The notes under the pieces are model-generated. The model ran no database searches, was not told the DNA's origin, and saw only the letters and a list, made by a program, of their open reading frames with translations. 64,000 nt of DNA from Candidatus Marimicrobium litorale (GTDB taxonomy: Bacteria; Pseudomonadota; Gammaproteobacteria; Pseudomonadales; Halieaceae). Location: positions 930,001 through 994,000 of the forward strand of contig NZ_SHNO01000001.1 in NCBI RefSeq assembly GCF_026262645.1, in the 5' to 3' direction. Of this stretch, positions 40,564 through 51,300 are shown piece after piece (the first letter of the stretch is position 1; every line of letters begins with the position of its first letter). The position numbers and the translations under genes are program-made.

Positions 40564-41226
40564 CTACTCCGTCACCAGCCTACCGCTGTCGAGGCGCAAC
40601 CGCCTCTGACAACGCTCGGCAAGCACCAGATCGTGGGTTACCAGCACCAGGGTGGTGCCTTCTTCCCGGTTGAGCTCAAACAGTACCTCGATGATACGCT
40701 GCCCCGTCTCGGTGTCGAGATTACCGGTGGGTTCGTCGGCGAACAGAATGGCGGGTTTTGATGCAAAAGCCCGAGCCACCGCCACACGCTGCTGCTCGCC
40801 TCCGGACAGCTGCAGTGGATAATGCTCCATCCTGTCATCCAACTCGACTCGCTCAAGGTAATGCCGCGCGAGCGGCCCTGCATCGCTACTGCCTTGCAGC
40901 TCCAGCGGTAACATGACGTTTTCGAGCGCAGTGAGGGCAGGGAGAAGCTGGAAGGACTGAAATACAAAGCCGACATAACGCGCCCTGAAGCTCGCTCGGC
41001 CGTCTTCGTCCAGCGATCCAAGATCAACATCATTTATAACGACACTGCCGGCGGTAGCGCAGTCCAGCCCGGCCAACAGACCGAGCAATGTTGATTTGCC
41101 TGACCCCGACGCGCCCACGACCGCAACGGTCTCGCCCGACTTGATTTCCAGACTAATCCCTTTCAATATCTCCAACTCCTCCCCTGCCATGGGGACTCGC
41201 TTCTGGAGATTCTCGCATTTGATCAT
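40564..41226 (-). CDS. ABC transporter ATP-binding protein (YbbA/LolD-like)
   Basis: ATPase partner of the YbbP-type permease. It is 220 aa. Walker A is GASGSGKST (38-46), the Q-loop is FVFQSFQLLPALT, the signature is LSGGEQQRVAVARA and Walker B is ILFADEPTGNLD, with TLVLVTHD as H-loop. ATG 41226 has AGGAA 8 nt upstream and aligns with YbbA. The next in-frame start upstream (41280) would run into tesA. Its start codon overlaps that of the divergent tesA. Confidence 0.92.
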   Translation of the reverse strand: MIKCENLQKRVPMAGEELEILKGISLEIKSGETVAVVGASGSGKSTLLGLLAGLDCATAGSVVINDVDLGSLDEDGRASFRARYVGFVFQSFQLLPALTALENVMLPLELQGSSDAGPLARHYLERVELDDRMEHYPLQLSGGEQQRVAVARAFASKPAILFADEPTGNLDTETGQRIIEVLFELNREEGTTLVLVTHDLVLAERCQRRLRLDSGRLVTE

Positions 41227-41866
41227 GCCAACATTTCCTTTTGTATCATTACGCCTCGCGCTGCTGCCTGGATTACTCACCTTGGCGGTGACCGTCCTGG
41301 CGCAGACCAGCCCTCCCAGAGTTCTTGTGCTGGGGGATAGTATCAGCGCGGCCTATGGTATGTCTCTGGAACAGGGCTGGGTAACACAAATGTCACAGCG
41401 TTTGGCAGACGATGCTGTGGCTGCTGAGATTATTAATGCCAGCATCAGTGGCGAAACCAGCGGTGGCGCACTTAAACGCCTACCGAAACTGCTCAAATCG
41501 CACGCGCCAGAGGTAGTCGTTATTGAGATCGGCGGCAACGATGGCTTGCGTGGTTACCCACTGGACAAACTGAAAAAGAATATCGCACGCCTGGTGCGGC
41601 TATCCGAAGACGCGGGCGCCCGAACCGTTCTGGTCCCGATGGAAATACCACCCAATTACGGCCGTCGCTATACCACGGGATTCCGCAATCTGTATCCCTC
41701 TATTGCCCAAGAAACAGGTGCTACGCTGTCGCCTTTCATCATGGATGGCGTCGCCACGCAGCCCACGCTAATGCAGGATGACGGCATTCACCCTACTGCT
41801 GAGGCACAACCACTTCTTGTCGAAAACATGATGTCCACGATCAAGCGAGCCCTGCAAACACCATGA
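41225..41866 (+). CDS. tesA: Arylesterase / lysophospholipase L1-like thioesterase, TesA type
   Basis: Periplasmic SGNH hydrolase acting on acyl thioesters or lysophospholipids. It is 213 aa with a signal peptide (about 1-27, PFVSLRLALLPGLLTLAVTVLA). The blocks are complete: GDSIS with Ser39, the block III Asn in GGNDGLRG, and DGIHPTAEAQ with the catalytic Asp/His. ATG 41225 is the only start giving a signal peptide without extending into ybbA. Its ATG shares two bases with the ybbA start on the other strand. It overlaps bioA by ATGA. Confidence 0.9.
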   Translation: MPTFPFVSLRLALLPGLLTLAVTVLAQTSPPRVLVLGDSISAAYGMSLEQGWVTQMSQRLADDAVAAEIINASISGETSGGALKRLPKLLKSHAPEVVVIEIGGNDGLRGYPLDKLKKNIARLVRLSEDAGARTVLVPMEIPPNYGRRYTTGFRNLYPSIAQETGATLSPFIMDGVATQPTLMQDDGIHPTAEAQPLLVENMMSTIKRALQTP

Positions 41867-43152
41867 CTAACACGTGGGAACAACTGCAAACGGGCGACAG
41901 GGAAACCATTTGGCACCCATACTCTCCCTCCACTGCCGCGGCGGAAATTTTTCCTGTAACACGTGCGGACGGTGTCAGGCTGCAGCTTGCCGATGAGCGA
42001 CAACTGATCGACGGGATGTCGTCCTGGTGGTGCGCCATCCACGGCTATAACCACCCAGCACTCAACGATGCCGTGACAACCCAGCTAAACGAAATGTCCC
42101 ACGTTATGTTTGGCGGATTGACCCACCCTCCCGCGGTAGCGCTGGCCCGTCTGCTGGTAGACATCACACCAGCTGAGCTGACCCGGGTTTTCTTCAGCGA
42201 TTCGGGCTCTGTTGCAGTGGAAGTGGCCATCAAGATGGCAATCCAGTTTTGGCATGGCATCGGCAAACCACGAAAACGCAAGTTGGTGGCGCTGCGCAAC
42301 GCTTACCACGGTGACACCTGCGGCGCGATGTCCCTGTGCGACCCGGTGACCGGCATGCATCATCTTTTCGGCGACACGCTGACGCAACAGCTCTTTGCCC
42401 CGCAACCGGCATGCAGATTCGGAGAAAAATACGAGGTGCAGCACCTTCGGGGCATGGATGACTTGTTAACGGTTCACGCAGATGACATCGCAGCGGTGAT
42501 TGTCGAGCCTGTGGTTCAGGGCGCTGGAGGCATGTATTTCTACGCACCGGAGTACCTTGTGCACTTACAGGCGCTGTGCGCGAGACACGACGTGCTCCTT
42601 ATCTTCGACGAAATCGCTACAGGCTTTGGTCGCACGGGAAAACTGTTTGCGATGGAACATGCCGGGGTTACGCCGGATATAGTGTGCCTCGGCAAAGCTC
42701 TGACCGGCGGCTACATGACCCTAGCTGCAACGCTCTGCAACGACAGAATCTGCAGGGGAATAGACCGCAGCGAGGTGGGGGCGTTCATGCACGGCCCCAC
42801 TTTCATGGCAAATCCTCTCGCCTGCGCCGCCGCCATTGCGAGCATTAAACTGCTACTGTCGCAGCCGTGGCAACGTCGATTAAAGGAGATCGAAAAAAAT
42901 CTTGCCGATGGGCTGGAGCCTGCCCGCGAGCTGCGCAATGTCGCAGACGTCAGGGTACTGGGTGGTATCGGTGTCATTGAGCTTACCAGCCCTGTCAACA
43001 TGGCGAAGGTGCAACCGCTGTTCGTCGAGCAGGGTGTTTGGGTCAGGCCCTTTGGTAAGCTCGTGTACACGATGCCCGCTTACATAATGGATAGCGATGA
43101 TGTCGCCACTCTGACAAGTGCGATGGTCAACGTCGTCGCCCAAATTCAATAG
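41863..43152 (+). CDS. bioA: Adenosylmethionine-8-amino-7-oxononanoate aminotransferase
   Basis: PLP enzyme of biotin synthesis that makes 7,8-diaminopelargonate using SAM as amino donor. It is 429 aa. N-terminal IWHPYSP and [16 protein letters not shown] contain the substrate-binding Trp/Tyr residues; [15 protein letters not shown], the PLP-binding [13 protein letters not shown] and Schiff-base Lys278 (CLGKALTGG) follow, then [14 protein letters not shown]. It is coupled to tesA (ATGA). No other bio gene is in the window. Confidence 0.96.
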   Translation: MTNTWEQLQTGDRETIWHPYSPSTAAAEIFPVTRADGVRLQLADERQLIDGMSSWWCAIHGYNHPALNDAVTTQLNEMSHVMFGGLTHPPAVALARLLVDITPAELTRVFFSDSGSVAVEVAIKMAIQFWHGIGKPRKRKLVALRNAYHGDTCGAMSLCDPVTGMHHLFGDTLTQQLFAPQPACRFGEKYEVQHLRGMDDLLTVHADDIAAVIVEPVVQGAGGMYFYAPEYLVHLQALCARHDVLLIFDEIATGFGRTGKLFAMEHAGVTPDIVCLGKALTGGYMTLAATLCNDRICRGIDRSEVGAFMHGPTFMANPLACAAAIASIKLLLSQPWQRRLKEIEKNLADGLEPARELRNVADVRVLGGIGVIELTSPVNMAKVQPLFVEQGVWVRPFGKLVYTMPAYIMDSDDVATLTSAMVNVVAQIQ

Positions 43153-43288
43153 TGACCGCGCTTACCTGCAACTGCTACCGGGGTCTAACCGGTGCCGGCG
43201 AGGACACCACCGTGCGAGTAGCGTGGTGACTGCCCCGGCGCAATGGGCATCGGCCAACATTCAATTGTTGGAGATTTGTGCCGCGCGA
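43153..43288. other. Gap after bioA with nested inverted repeats
   Basis: ACCGG (43177-43181) pairs with CCGGT (43189-43193). GCCGG (43194-43198) can pair with CCGGC (43235-43239), enclosing CACCAC (43205-43210) and GTGGTG (43223-43228). No T-run follows, so it may be a factor-dependent end or an RNA structure. No gene seen. Confidence 0.35.
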
Positions 43289-43318
43289 TTGTACAAATGA
43301 GACTGCGTCTAATATAGT
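43289..43318 (+). promoter_or_regulatory. Possible promoter of the ion channel gene
   Basis: TTGTAC (43289-43294), 18-bp spacer, TATAGT (43313-43318). A start near 43325 favours the ATG at 43359 over a GTG at 43332. Confidence 0.4.
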
Positions 43319-43358
43319 GTGAGGCCTCTTCGTGGCCACGGTGCGGTTACCGATTCTG

Positions 43359-44213
43359 ATGTCAAAACGGCAACAAACGCCACTGCAGAAAAAGTTCTAC
43401 GACGTTATATTCGGCACCGAGACCACGGCCGGGCAAGCGTTCGATATCGCACTAATCATTGTAATTCTTGCCAGCGTAGTGATTATCATGCTGGATTCCG
43501 TAATTTCGCTCTCTGCGCAATACGGTTCGCTATTTCTGCAACTTGAATGGCTGTTTACGATCCTCTTTACCCTCGAGTACTCTATCCGGATTTGGTGTGC
43601 GCCCAATCGCAGGGCTTACGCCAAGAGCACCTACGGCATCATCGATCTGCTCGCCGTGCTGCCGACCTATGTTGCGTTGCTTATCCCACAAACTTCCCCC
43701 CTACTCATCATTCGCCTATTGCGCATCCTGCGCATATTTCGGGTGCTGCGACTGCTTTCCCTGTTGCGAGAAGCCAATCACCTCGCGGCTGCCCTGCAGC
43801 GTTCGGCAAGAAAAATCTTTGTTTTTTTTGCCATGATGATGATCCTGACTACCCTCTTTGGCTGTTTGGTTTACGTGGCAGAGGGCGGCAATAACGGATT
43901 TGAGAACATCCCTCGTAGTATTTACTGGGCCATTGTGACAATCACAACCGTAGGCTATGGGGACGTTGTTCCTCAGACCTCCATGGGGCGCGCTATCGCA
44001 TCCGTCGGCATGCTGGTCGGATACGCTGTTATCGCTGTGCCAACAGGCATCGTCACGGCCGAACTGACCGTCTCCCAGCAAGCGCGTGAAGATCGAGAGA
44101 CACGCCAATCACGCAATTGCAGTAATTGCGCCAATGTAGAAACAGATCGTGACGCGCACTATTGCCGCACCTGTGGTACCGCGCTACCGAAACCGGGCCA
44201 CGAGCCAGAATAA
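43359..44213 (+). CDS. Voltage-gated-type potassium channel with C-terminal zinc ribbon
   Basis: A 284-aa six-helix ion channel of the Kv superfamily. S1-S3 lie at about residues 25-110 and S4 is an arginine-rich repeat (IIRLLRILRIFRVLRLL, about 117-133). The S5-pore-S6 unit carries the K+ selectivity filter TVGYGD (about 197-202). The short cytoplasmic tail ends in CSNC-x11-CRTC (Cys 254, 257, 269, 272), a zinc-ribbon pattern. The start could also be GTG 43332, which has GAGG 7 nt upstream and adds nine residues. It lies alone between bioA and ygiQ. K+ selectivity follows from the filter; the gating signal is unknown. Confidence 0.9.
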   Translation: MSKRQQTPLQKKFYDVIFGTETTAGQAFDIALIIVILASVVIIMLDSVISLSAQYGSLFLQLEWLFTILFTLEYSIRIWCAPNRRAYAKSTYGIIDLLAVLPTYVALLIPQTSPLLIIRLLRILRIFRVLRLLSLLREANHLAAALQRSARKIFVFFAMMMILTTLFGCLVYVAEGGNNGFENIPRSIYWAIVTITTVGYGDVVPQTSMGRAIASVGMLVGYAVIAVPTGIVTAELTVSQQAREDRETRQSRNCSNCANVETDRDAHYCRTCGTALPKPGHEPE

Positions 44214-44311
44214 TCCCCCCGACCAGACGCTCTGGGGCAGTAAACCGCAACTCCGCGCCGTATTAGCACATTACTGCCGATAAATGGGCGGCACAGCCTG
44301 CCGCGTCGTGC

Positions 44312-44341
44312 CTGTCACCACCGCCGGTGTATTGCTATAAT
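44312..44341 (+). promoter_or_regulatory. Predicted ygiQ promoter
   Basis: CTGTCA (44312-44317), 18-bp spacer, consensus TATAAT (44336-44341), 27 bp before the ygiQ ATG at 44369. It argues against any start upstream of 44341. Confidence 0.5.
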
Positions 44342-44368
44342 ACGGCACCGACTCCTAGGCGCGACCCC

Positions 44369-46504
44369 ATGGCAACACCCCTCTTTTCCTATCGCAAATT
44401 CTGGGCGGAGTGCCTTGGTCCTGCTCCCGAGCTGCCTATGTCTCGTGCTGAAATGGACGCACTGGGGTGGGACAGCTGCGACATCATTGTCGTAACGGGC
44501 GATGCTTACGTTGATCACCCCAGCTTTGGAATGGCGGTTATTGGTAGGCTGTTAGAGGCACAGGGGTTCCGTGTAGGGATTATTGCCCAGCCTGACTGGA
44601 GCAACACCCGGGACTTCGAAGCTCTGGGACAACCCAATCTTTTTTTCGGCGTTGCAGCCGGCAACATGGACTCCATGATCAACCGCTACACCGCCGACAA
44701 AAAGCGGCGTAATGACGATGCCTACACCCCAGGCAATACAGGAGACAAACGGCCGGACCGAGCCGTTATTGTCTATAGCCAGCGGCTGAGAGAAGCATTT
44801 CGTGGTGTGCCGCTGGTGATAGGCAGTATTGAAGCGAGCCTTCGGCGAATCGCGCATTATGACTACTGGAGCGACAAGATACGTCGCTCTATATTGCTGG
44901 ACAGCCGCGCTGACTTGTTACTCTATGGCAACGCAGAGCGCGCGATTGTCGATATCGCACACCGCATGGCAGGCGGTGAGACAATACATCAAATTCGCGA
45001 TCTGCGCGGCACAGCCTTCGTACGCAAGCGTGTTCCTGAACACTGGCAGATTATTGACTCAACCAGTATCGACGTTATCGGACCCGTTCAGGCACCCTTG
45101 AACCCCTACGCAGAGATCCCTGTCGAGCAGTGCGAACAGGAGAAGAGCCCCGAGGTAGCCGCTCAACCGGTTACTCTCCTGGAACGCAGTGACAATGCTA
45201 CCGGACTCTGCGTTATTCGCATTCCCTCCTTCGATCAGGTGCGTGAAGACCCCGCCCTTTACGCTCACGCCTCGCGCATCCTGCACAAAGAGACCAATCC
45301 ATATAATGCCCGACCACTGGTGCAGGCCCATGGCGATCGTGAGGTCTGGCTTAATGCGCCCCCCATCCCACTCGAAACCGGGGAGCTGGATCAGGTGTTC
45401 GAACTGCCCTACACACGACTTCCGCACACCCGCTACGGCGATGAGAAGATCAGTGCCTATGAGATGATTCGCCATTCAATCAATATCATGCGTGGCTGCT
45501 TTGGCGGCTGCACTTTCTGCTCCATCACTGAACACGAGGGGCGCATCATCCAGAATCGTTCCGAGGATTCAATTCTTCGTGAAATCGAGCAGATTCGTGA
45601 CACGTCACCGGCTTTTACGGGCGTCATTTCTGATCTGGGCGGTCCGACCGCCAACATGTGGCGCGTGGCCTGCAAGAGCAAAGAGATAGAAGCGCAATGT
45701 CGCAAGCTCAGCTGCGTATTTCCTTCTATATGCAAAAATTTGAATACTGATCAGACGCCCCTGGTCAACCTTTACCGTAAGGCTCGTAAAGTACCGGGCG
45801 TGAAGAAAGTGCTGATAGCCTCCGGGGTGCGCTACGACCTTGCGGTAGAGACGCCTGAATACGTAGAAGAACTGGTCACACACCACGTGGGGGGATACCT
45901 CAAAATCGCACCAGAGCATACGGAGGATGGCCCTCTTTCGCTCATGATGAAGCCGGGGATTGGCACCTACGAGCGCTTCAGGTCGATGTTCGAAAAGTAC
46001 TCCAAGGCTGCGGGGAAAAAACAGTTCCTTATCCCCTACTTCATTGCTGCGCACCCTGGCACCAGTGACCTCGACATGATGCATCTCGCGCTGTGGCTGA
46101 AAAAAAACAAATACCGAGCGGACCAGGTGCAAACCTACTATCCCTCACCGATGGCCACCGCAACGGCGATGTATCACAGCGGATTAAACCCGCTACAGAG
46201 AGTGCGACGTTCTTCATCCAGCATTGCATCGATCAAGGGTCTGTCGCAGCGCAAGCTGCACAAGGCTTTTCTTAGGTATCACGACCCCGATAACTGGCCT
46301 GTTTTGCGACGAGCACTGAAGAAACTGGGTCGCGCAGACCTGATCGGCAACGGGCAACACCAATTGATACCCACTCGGCAGCCGGCAAAGAGACATCAGA
46401 CTGTGAGCAACAGCGCCAACACGTTCACAACGCAACATCTCGGCCTCCCCAGGGTACCGAACCAATCCGGGCGCACGCCCCCCCGCAGCAAGCGACGAGG
46501 CTGA
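44369..46504 (+). CDS. ygiQ: YgiQ family radical SAM protein
   Basis: A 711-aa radical SAM protein of unknown biochemical role, conserved in gammaproteobacteria. The N-terminal domain (about 1-330) holds the invariant [20 protein letters not shown] and [22 protein letters not shown]. The radical SAM domain has the cluster motif CFGGCTFC (Cys 377, 381, 384) and [31 protein letters not shown] and [14 protein letters not shown] later. The tail is basic and low-complexity (ending PPRSKRRG), as in homologs. ATG 44369 matches the E. coli N-terminus. It stands alone with its own predicted promoter. Confidence 0.95.
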   Translation: MATPLFSYRKFWAECLGPAPELPMSRAEMDALGWDSCDIIVVTGDAYVDHPSFGMAVIGRLLEAQGFRVGIIAQPDWSNTRDFEALGQPNLFFGVAAGNMDSMINRYTADKKRRNDDAYTPGNTGDKRPDRAVIVYSQRLREAFRGVPLVIGSIEASLRRIAHYDYWSDKIRRSILLDSRADLLLYGNAERAIVDIAHRMAGGETIHQIRDLRGTAFVRKRVPEHWQIIDSTSIDVIGPVQAPLNPYAEIPVEQCEQEKSPEVAAQPVTLLERSDNATGLCVIRIPSFDQVREDPALYAHASRILHKETNPYNARPLVQAHGDREVWLNAPPIPLETGELDQVFELPYTRLPHTRYGDEKISAYEMIRHSINIMRGCFGGCTFCSITEHEGRIIQNRSEDSILREIEQIRDTSPAFTGVISDLGGPTANMWRVACKSKEIEAQCRKLSCVFPSICKNLNTDQTPLVNLYRKARKVPGVKKVLIASGVRYDLAVETPEYVEELVTHHVGGYLKIAPEHTEDGPLSLMMKPGIGTYERFRSMFEKYSKAAGKKQFLIPYFIAAHPGTSDLDMMHLALWLKKNKYRADQVQTYYPSPMATATAMYHSGLNPLQRVRRSSSSIASIKGLSQRKLHKAFLRYHDPDNWPVLRRALKKLGRADLIGNGQHQLIPTRQPAKRHQTVSNSANTFTTQHLGLPRVPNQSGRTPPRSKRRG

Positions 46505-46548
46505 ACACTCAATCTTCCCAATATTCTAAAATAAAAGGAGCATCACCC

Positions 46549-47106
46549 ATGACACCATTACGCGTAATCGCAGCCTTGCTGCTGGCCATTACCACCACAA
46601 GCAGCGTTGCCTCCGCGCCCACTCCGGGCGCTCCCTTACCCTCTCTAGAGATAACGGAGCGAGGTGAGCTGACGATGGAGGGCGATGACTTTGAATTCAT
46701 CCCCTGGGACTCCGATACGCCACGGAATACGGTGCACGTCATTCAGTATTTCGGCGCGACACTTGGTGATCGCGATGTTTTCAAGCCGTTTACCGATATG
46801 TTGGAGGCCAAGCTGGAGCCAGGTTCTGTGCACGTGTCCACGGTTCTCAACCTGGACGCTGCAGTATGGGGCACTACAGGATTCGTTGTTTCAGAACTGA
46901 AGAAAAACAAACAGCAACATCCCAGCGCAACCATGGTTCTGGACGCAGATGGAGAGGGTGTTGATACCTGGGCATTGGGCGAGGCTGGAACCGGCCTGAT
47001 CATTATGGATAAAGCCGGCATCGTGCGGTACTTTTCTCTGGGCTCGCCTGACGAGAACGCACTGGCGACGACACTCGAACTCATCAAAACACTCTCGGGC
47101 AGCTGA
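46549..47106 (+). CDS. YtfJ family periplasmic thioredoxin-like protein
   Basis: A 185-aa exported protein. The signal peptide (about 1-22) precedes ITERGELTMEGDDFEF, which matches the YtfJ family opening. The thioredoxin-like fold shows in VHVIQYFGATLGDRDVFKPF, TVLNLDAAVWGTTGFV and GLIIMDKAGIVRYFSLGSPD. No CXXC motif is present, as usual for YtfJ. The ATG follows AAGGAG by 8 nt. Function is unknown in the family; it is sometimes called a transcriptional regulator without good reason. Confidence 0.8.
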   Translation: MTPLRVIAALLLAITTTSSVASAPTPGAPLPSLEITERGELTMEGDDFEFIPWDSDTPRNTVHVIQYFGATLGDRDVFKPFTDMLEAKLEPGSVHVSTVLNLDAAVWGTTGFVVSELKKNKQQHPSATMVLDADGEGVDTWALGEAGTGLIIMDKAGIVRYFSLGSPDENALATTLELIKTLSGS

Positions 47107-47167
47107 GCGCGCTTCCTGTAGCCCAGGCACATTGAGCTAAATATTCGCGGGAACGGCAAGGCTATTT

Positions 47168-48319
47168 ATGATGGTGATGCACAAAAAGCTGCTCTACCCA
47201 ATCGTCCTGTTAGTGTGCGGTTTCCTCGCTGCTTACCTGATCTCGATCAGTAGCCCTGAAGTCGTACCGCAACCTTACGAACCCATTGTTCCAACTGTGC
47301 GGGTGGTTACCGCGCAAGAGTCCACCGAATACCTGGGAATAAACTCGCAGGGCACGGTACAACCCCGCAGCCAGAGTGAGCTGATCCCTGAGGTCTCGGG
47401 CCGAGTGACATGGATATCACCCTCTCTGGTCAATGGCGGATCCTTCAAAGATGGGGACGTACTGTTACGCATTGACGATGCCGATTACCTGACGTTGCTG
47501 GAGCGCAGTGAAGCCAGCCTGCAACGCGCGGACGTAGAGTACACCCTGGCCAACGATGAACTGGAGCGACTCATCAGTCTGCACGGGCGCCAACTAGCCA
47601 GTCAACAGCAATTGGACACCGCAAGGCGGGCAGCTCGAGTCAACAAGGCAAATCTGCGAGATGCCACGGCCGCACTGGAGCAGGCCCACCGCGACCTCTC
47701 TCGCACAGAGCTCAAATCCCCCTTTGATGGCCTGGTGCGCAGCGAACAGGTTGACCTGGGGCAGTTCGTCACGCGCGGGCAGAGCATCGGTACTATGTAC
47801 GCCACCGATTATGTAGAGGTGCGACTTCCTATCTCCGCAGACCAGCTGGGATTCCTCGGGTTGCCTATCTCAACCCGGGGACTGATCCCCGCAGAGCTTA
47901 GGCCCCCTGTCACTATCGCGGCCGACTTTGGCGATACGCGTCTTGTTTGGGACGGGCAGCTGGTGCGGCTGGAAGCAGAGTTTGATGAACGCTCCCGCAT
48001 GGTCTACGGCGTCGCGCGACTGCAGCTGGATGAAGATGAGGAGAGCCCCATAGTCCCGGTAGGCCTGTTCGTACAGGCAGCCATACAGGGCCGTAATGTC
48101 GAAGGGGTCATTCGTCTGCCGCGCTCTGCAATGCGCGACGATAACCAAATAATGGTTGTGGATTCGGACAATCGCCTGCGCTTCCGCCAAATCTCTCTCC
48201 TGCGTTTGGAGCACGACGACATACTGGTGCAAGAGGGACTCGAAGATGGTGAACTGGTGTGCGTGTCTCCCCTGCAAACTGTTGTTGATGGCATGCGTGT
48301 AAGCACGGTACTCGAATAA
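47168..48319 (+). CDS. RND efflux membrane fusion protein (periplasmic adaptor)
   Basis: A 383-aa HlyD/AcrA-type adaptor linking the RND pump to an outer-membrane channel. It has a single N-terminal membrane anchor (about 8-25) and the biotinyl-lipoyl halves QPRSQSELIPEVSGRVTWI and LKSPFDGLVRSEQVDLGQFV. An alpha-helical hairpin lies between them (about 100-170, LLERSEASLQ to ALEQAHRDLSR), and barrel and proximal domains follow. It starts 61 bp after the YtfJ-like gene and 7 bp ahead of the pump gene. No TolC-like gene is nearby, so a shared channel is likely. Confidence 0.92.
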   Translation: MMVMHKKLLYPIVLLVCGFLAAYLISISSPEVVPQPYEPIVPTVRVVTAQESTEYLGINSQGTVQPRSQSELIPEVSGRVTWISPSLVNGGSFKDGDVLLRIDDADYLTLLERSEASLQRADVEYTLANDELERLISLHGRQLASQQQLDTARRAARVNKANLRDATAALEQAHRDLSRTELKSPFDGLVRSEQVDLGQFVTRGQSIGTMYATDYVEVRLPISADQLGFLGLPISTRGLIPAELRPPVTIAADFGDTRLVWDGQLVRLEAEFDERSRMVYGVARLQLDEDEESPIVPVGLFVQAAIQGRNVEGVIRLPRSAMRDDNQIMVVDSDNRLRFRQISLLRLEHDDILVQEGLEDGELVCVSPLQTVVDGMRVSTVLE

Positions 48320-48326
48320 GGCGGTC

Positions 48327-51300
48327 ATGCAGAAGCTCATACCCTGGTTTGTCAATAACGCAGTAGCCGCCAATCTGTTAATGCTAATACTGATTGCCGG
48401 TGGCCTACTTGCGCTGCCTCAAACACATCAGGAGGAGTTTCCCACTCTCGACGTTGATGCTGTGAACATTCAGGTTCCCTACCTCGGCGCCGCACCCGCC
48501 GAAGTAGAATCCGCCGTTTGCGTGCGGATAGAAGAGGCTATAGAGGGCACGGAGGGCATCGACAAGGTCGTCTCGGAAGCCTCTGAGGGATACTGCTCTG
48601 TGACCGTTGAACTTGTCGCAGGGGTTGATAAGACAAAGGCCTCTAACGATATCAAAAGCAAGGTCGATGCAATCGACTCCTTTCCTGCTGAAACCGAGCG
48701 TCCCGTCACTCGGGAAATCAGTATTCTGGCAACGGTATTTCAGATCGCTATTTCGGGCCCTGCCGATGAGCGCACACTCAAACTGGTTGGCGAGAAGATA
48801 CGGGACGATATTGCTGCACTTCCCGGCGTATCGCAGGCTGTCCTGCAGTTCTCCCGGCCTTACGAGATATCAGTCGAGGTCTCAGAACAGACACTGCGCC
48901 GTCACGGCCTCACACTGGCTGCTATCGGTCAGGCAATAGCGGAGAGTTCACTCGATGTGCCGGGCGGCTCGATAAGAACAGAGGCGGGAGAAATATTGTT
49001 GCGCACGCGCGGCCAGGCATATAGCGGGCGCGAGTTTGACGACATCGTCGTCCTCACCCGTATGGACGGCACCAGCGTCACTTTGGGCGAAATTGCGACT
49101 GTTATCGACGGTTTTGAAGACAGTGATCTACAGGCACGATTCGACGGTGACCCCGCGGTCTCTGTTAAGGTTTCCCGTGTTGGCGAGGAAGACATTATGC
49201 TTATCGCCAAGCGGGTTAAAGCCTACCTGGTGCGAGCACAAGAGGAGGCTCCGGAGGGTATCGAACTGACGATATGGCAGGATGAGTCTCAAGACCTGGT
49301 AGATCGCCTGGACACCCTCTCGCGCAACGCCGTCAGCGGATTGCTACTCGTCCTGCTGGTTCTTACGCTGTTTCTTCGTTTTCGCCTCGCGATGTGGGTG
49401 GCTGCGGGCATTCCCATCGCGCTGCTTGGGGCTGTTGCCCTGTTTCCGCTAACCGGCACATCGATCAGCACCATGACGGTGATGGCTTTCATTCTTGTAC
49501 TGGGCATCCTGGTTGATGACGCTATCGTGGTAGGGGAGCGTGTCTATGCCCATGAGCAGATGGGAAAACCGAGGCTGGAAGCAGCTAGCGTCGGCACCCT
49601 TGAGGTTTCCCTCCCGGTCTTCTTTGGCGTGCTCACAACCATGGCAACCTTTCTGCCTATACTCAGCATACCCGGTCCCATCGGAGGATTTTATCGACCT
49701 CTGGGGTATACCGTAATGCTGGCACTGGTTTTCAGCTTGGTGGAATCACAGCTCATCCTGCCCTCACACCTGGCCCACCGCGGTCGAAAAAAGCGTGGAT
49801 TATCCAATCCCTTGGTGCGTAAATGGCAGACGTTGCAGGAACATCTCTCTGCCGCCATGGAGCGCGTAGCAAGCCATTATTACCTGCGGGCGATTAATAC
49901 GGCCTTGCAATGGCGCTATCTGACGCTCAGTGCCGGGCTGGTTGTGCTGCTTATCACCGCATCACTCTTTGTCAGCGGCCGCATGCAGTTTCAGTTTTTT
50001 CCAGCCGTTGAAGGTACCCATCTTTACGCCACGCTGACCATGCCGGAAGGGACGCCAGTAGAAAAAACTGCAGAAGCGGTAGAGCAGATCGAGGAAGCGG
50101 CAGAACGATTACGGCAGGAGCTCGATATCAACCTCCCCGATGGGGAGCCCAGCAATATTTCGCATATTTTTAGTAGCATTGGTTCATTCATCCCAAAGGG
50201 CAGTATTAATAGTCGCGGGCAATCCCAGAGCAATCTCGCGGAGATCGGTATTGAACTGAATCTCCCCCGGGACTACAGCGGCGTATCCACTAAACAATAC
50301 GCTAATCGATGGCGCGCCCTAACCGGCGGAATACCCGATGCAGTGGAGCTGGGCTTCACCTCGGAGGCCTTTGGCATGGGGAAGGCAATTTCATTTGAAC
50401 TCTACGGAAAAGATTTTAACGAGCTGCGCGACGCCGCTGCCGAGCTGCGCATAGCTCTACAGGGATACAACGGTGTCATGGACGTGAGCGATTCCTTCCG
50501 CGGCGGCAAGCAGGAAGTGCAACTGACCCTGCTACCAGAGGCGCGTAATCTGGGTTTAACGCAGAATGATCTCGGGCAGCAAATCCGCCAGGCATTTTAT
50601 GGCTACGAGGCACAACGATTGCAACGCGGCAAAGATGATATCCGTGTAATGGTGCGTTTTCCCGAGGATGAAAGGCGCTCATTGGGAGACCTCGAGTCCA
50701 TGCGTATCCGCACCTCAGAGGGCATAGAGGTGCCGATTAGCAGCGTGGCGACGGCATCACTCGCCCGAGGTTACACAACTATACGACGCATGGACGGCCG
50801 TCGGGTCGTCACGGTAACAGCCGATGTCAATCGCACCATAACCACGCCGGAAACGGTCATCGGGGCCATCACAGGTCAGGCACTAGACGATATTTTGTCT
50901 CGCTACCCTGGTGTTAGTTTTGCGCTAGCCGGGGAAGCCGAGGAACGCAGCGAGTCGATGGGTGCCCTGGTGAGTACGGCGATGCTGGCCCTGCTTATCA
51001 TTTACGCCCTGCTCGCCATTCCGCTGAAATCTTATCTGCAACCATTGGTCATTATGAGCGTCATCCCTTTTGGTGCGGTGGGAGCGATCCTGGGCCACTT
51101 GCTGCTTGGCATGCCTCTGGTCTTTTTCTCCCTGCTGGGAATCGTTGCGCTGTCAGGCGTCGTGGTCAATGCTAGCTTGGTGCTCGTCGATTGTATCAAC
51201 AAGCATCGCGCTACCGGTGAAAGCGTTATGTGGGCGGTAAGCCATGCCGGGAGTGTACGCTTTCGCCCCATCGTTTTGACTAGCATTACTACCTTTGTTG

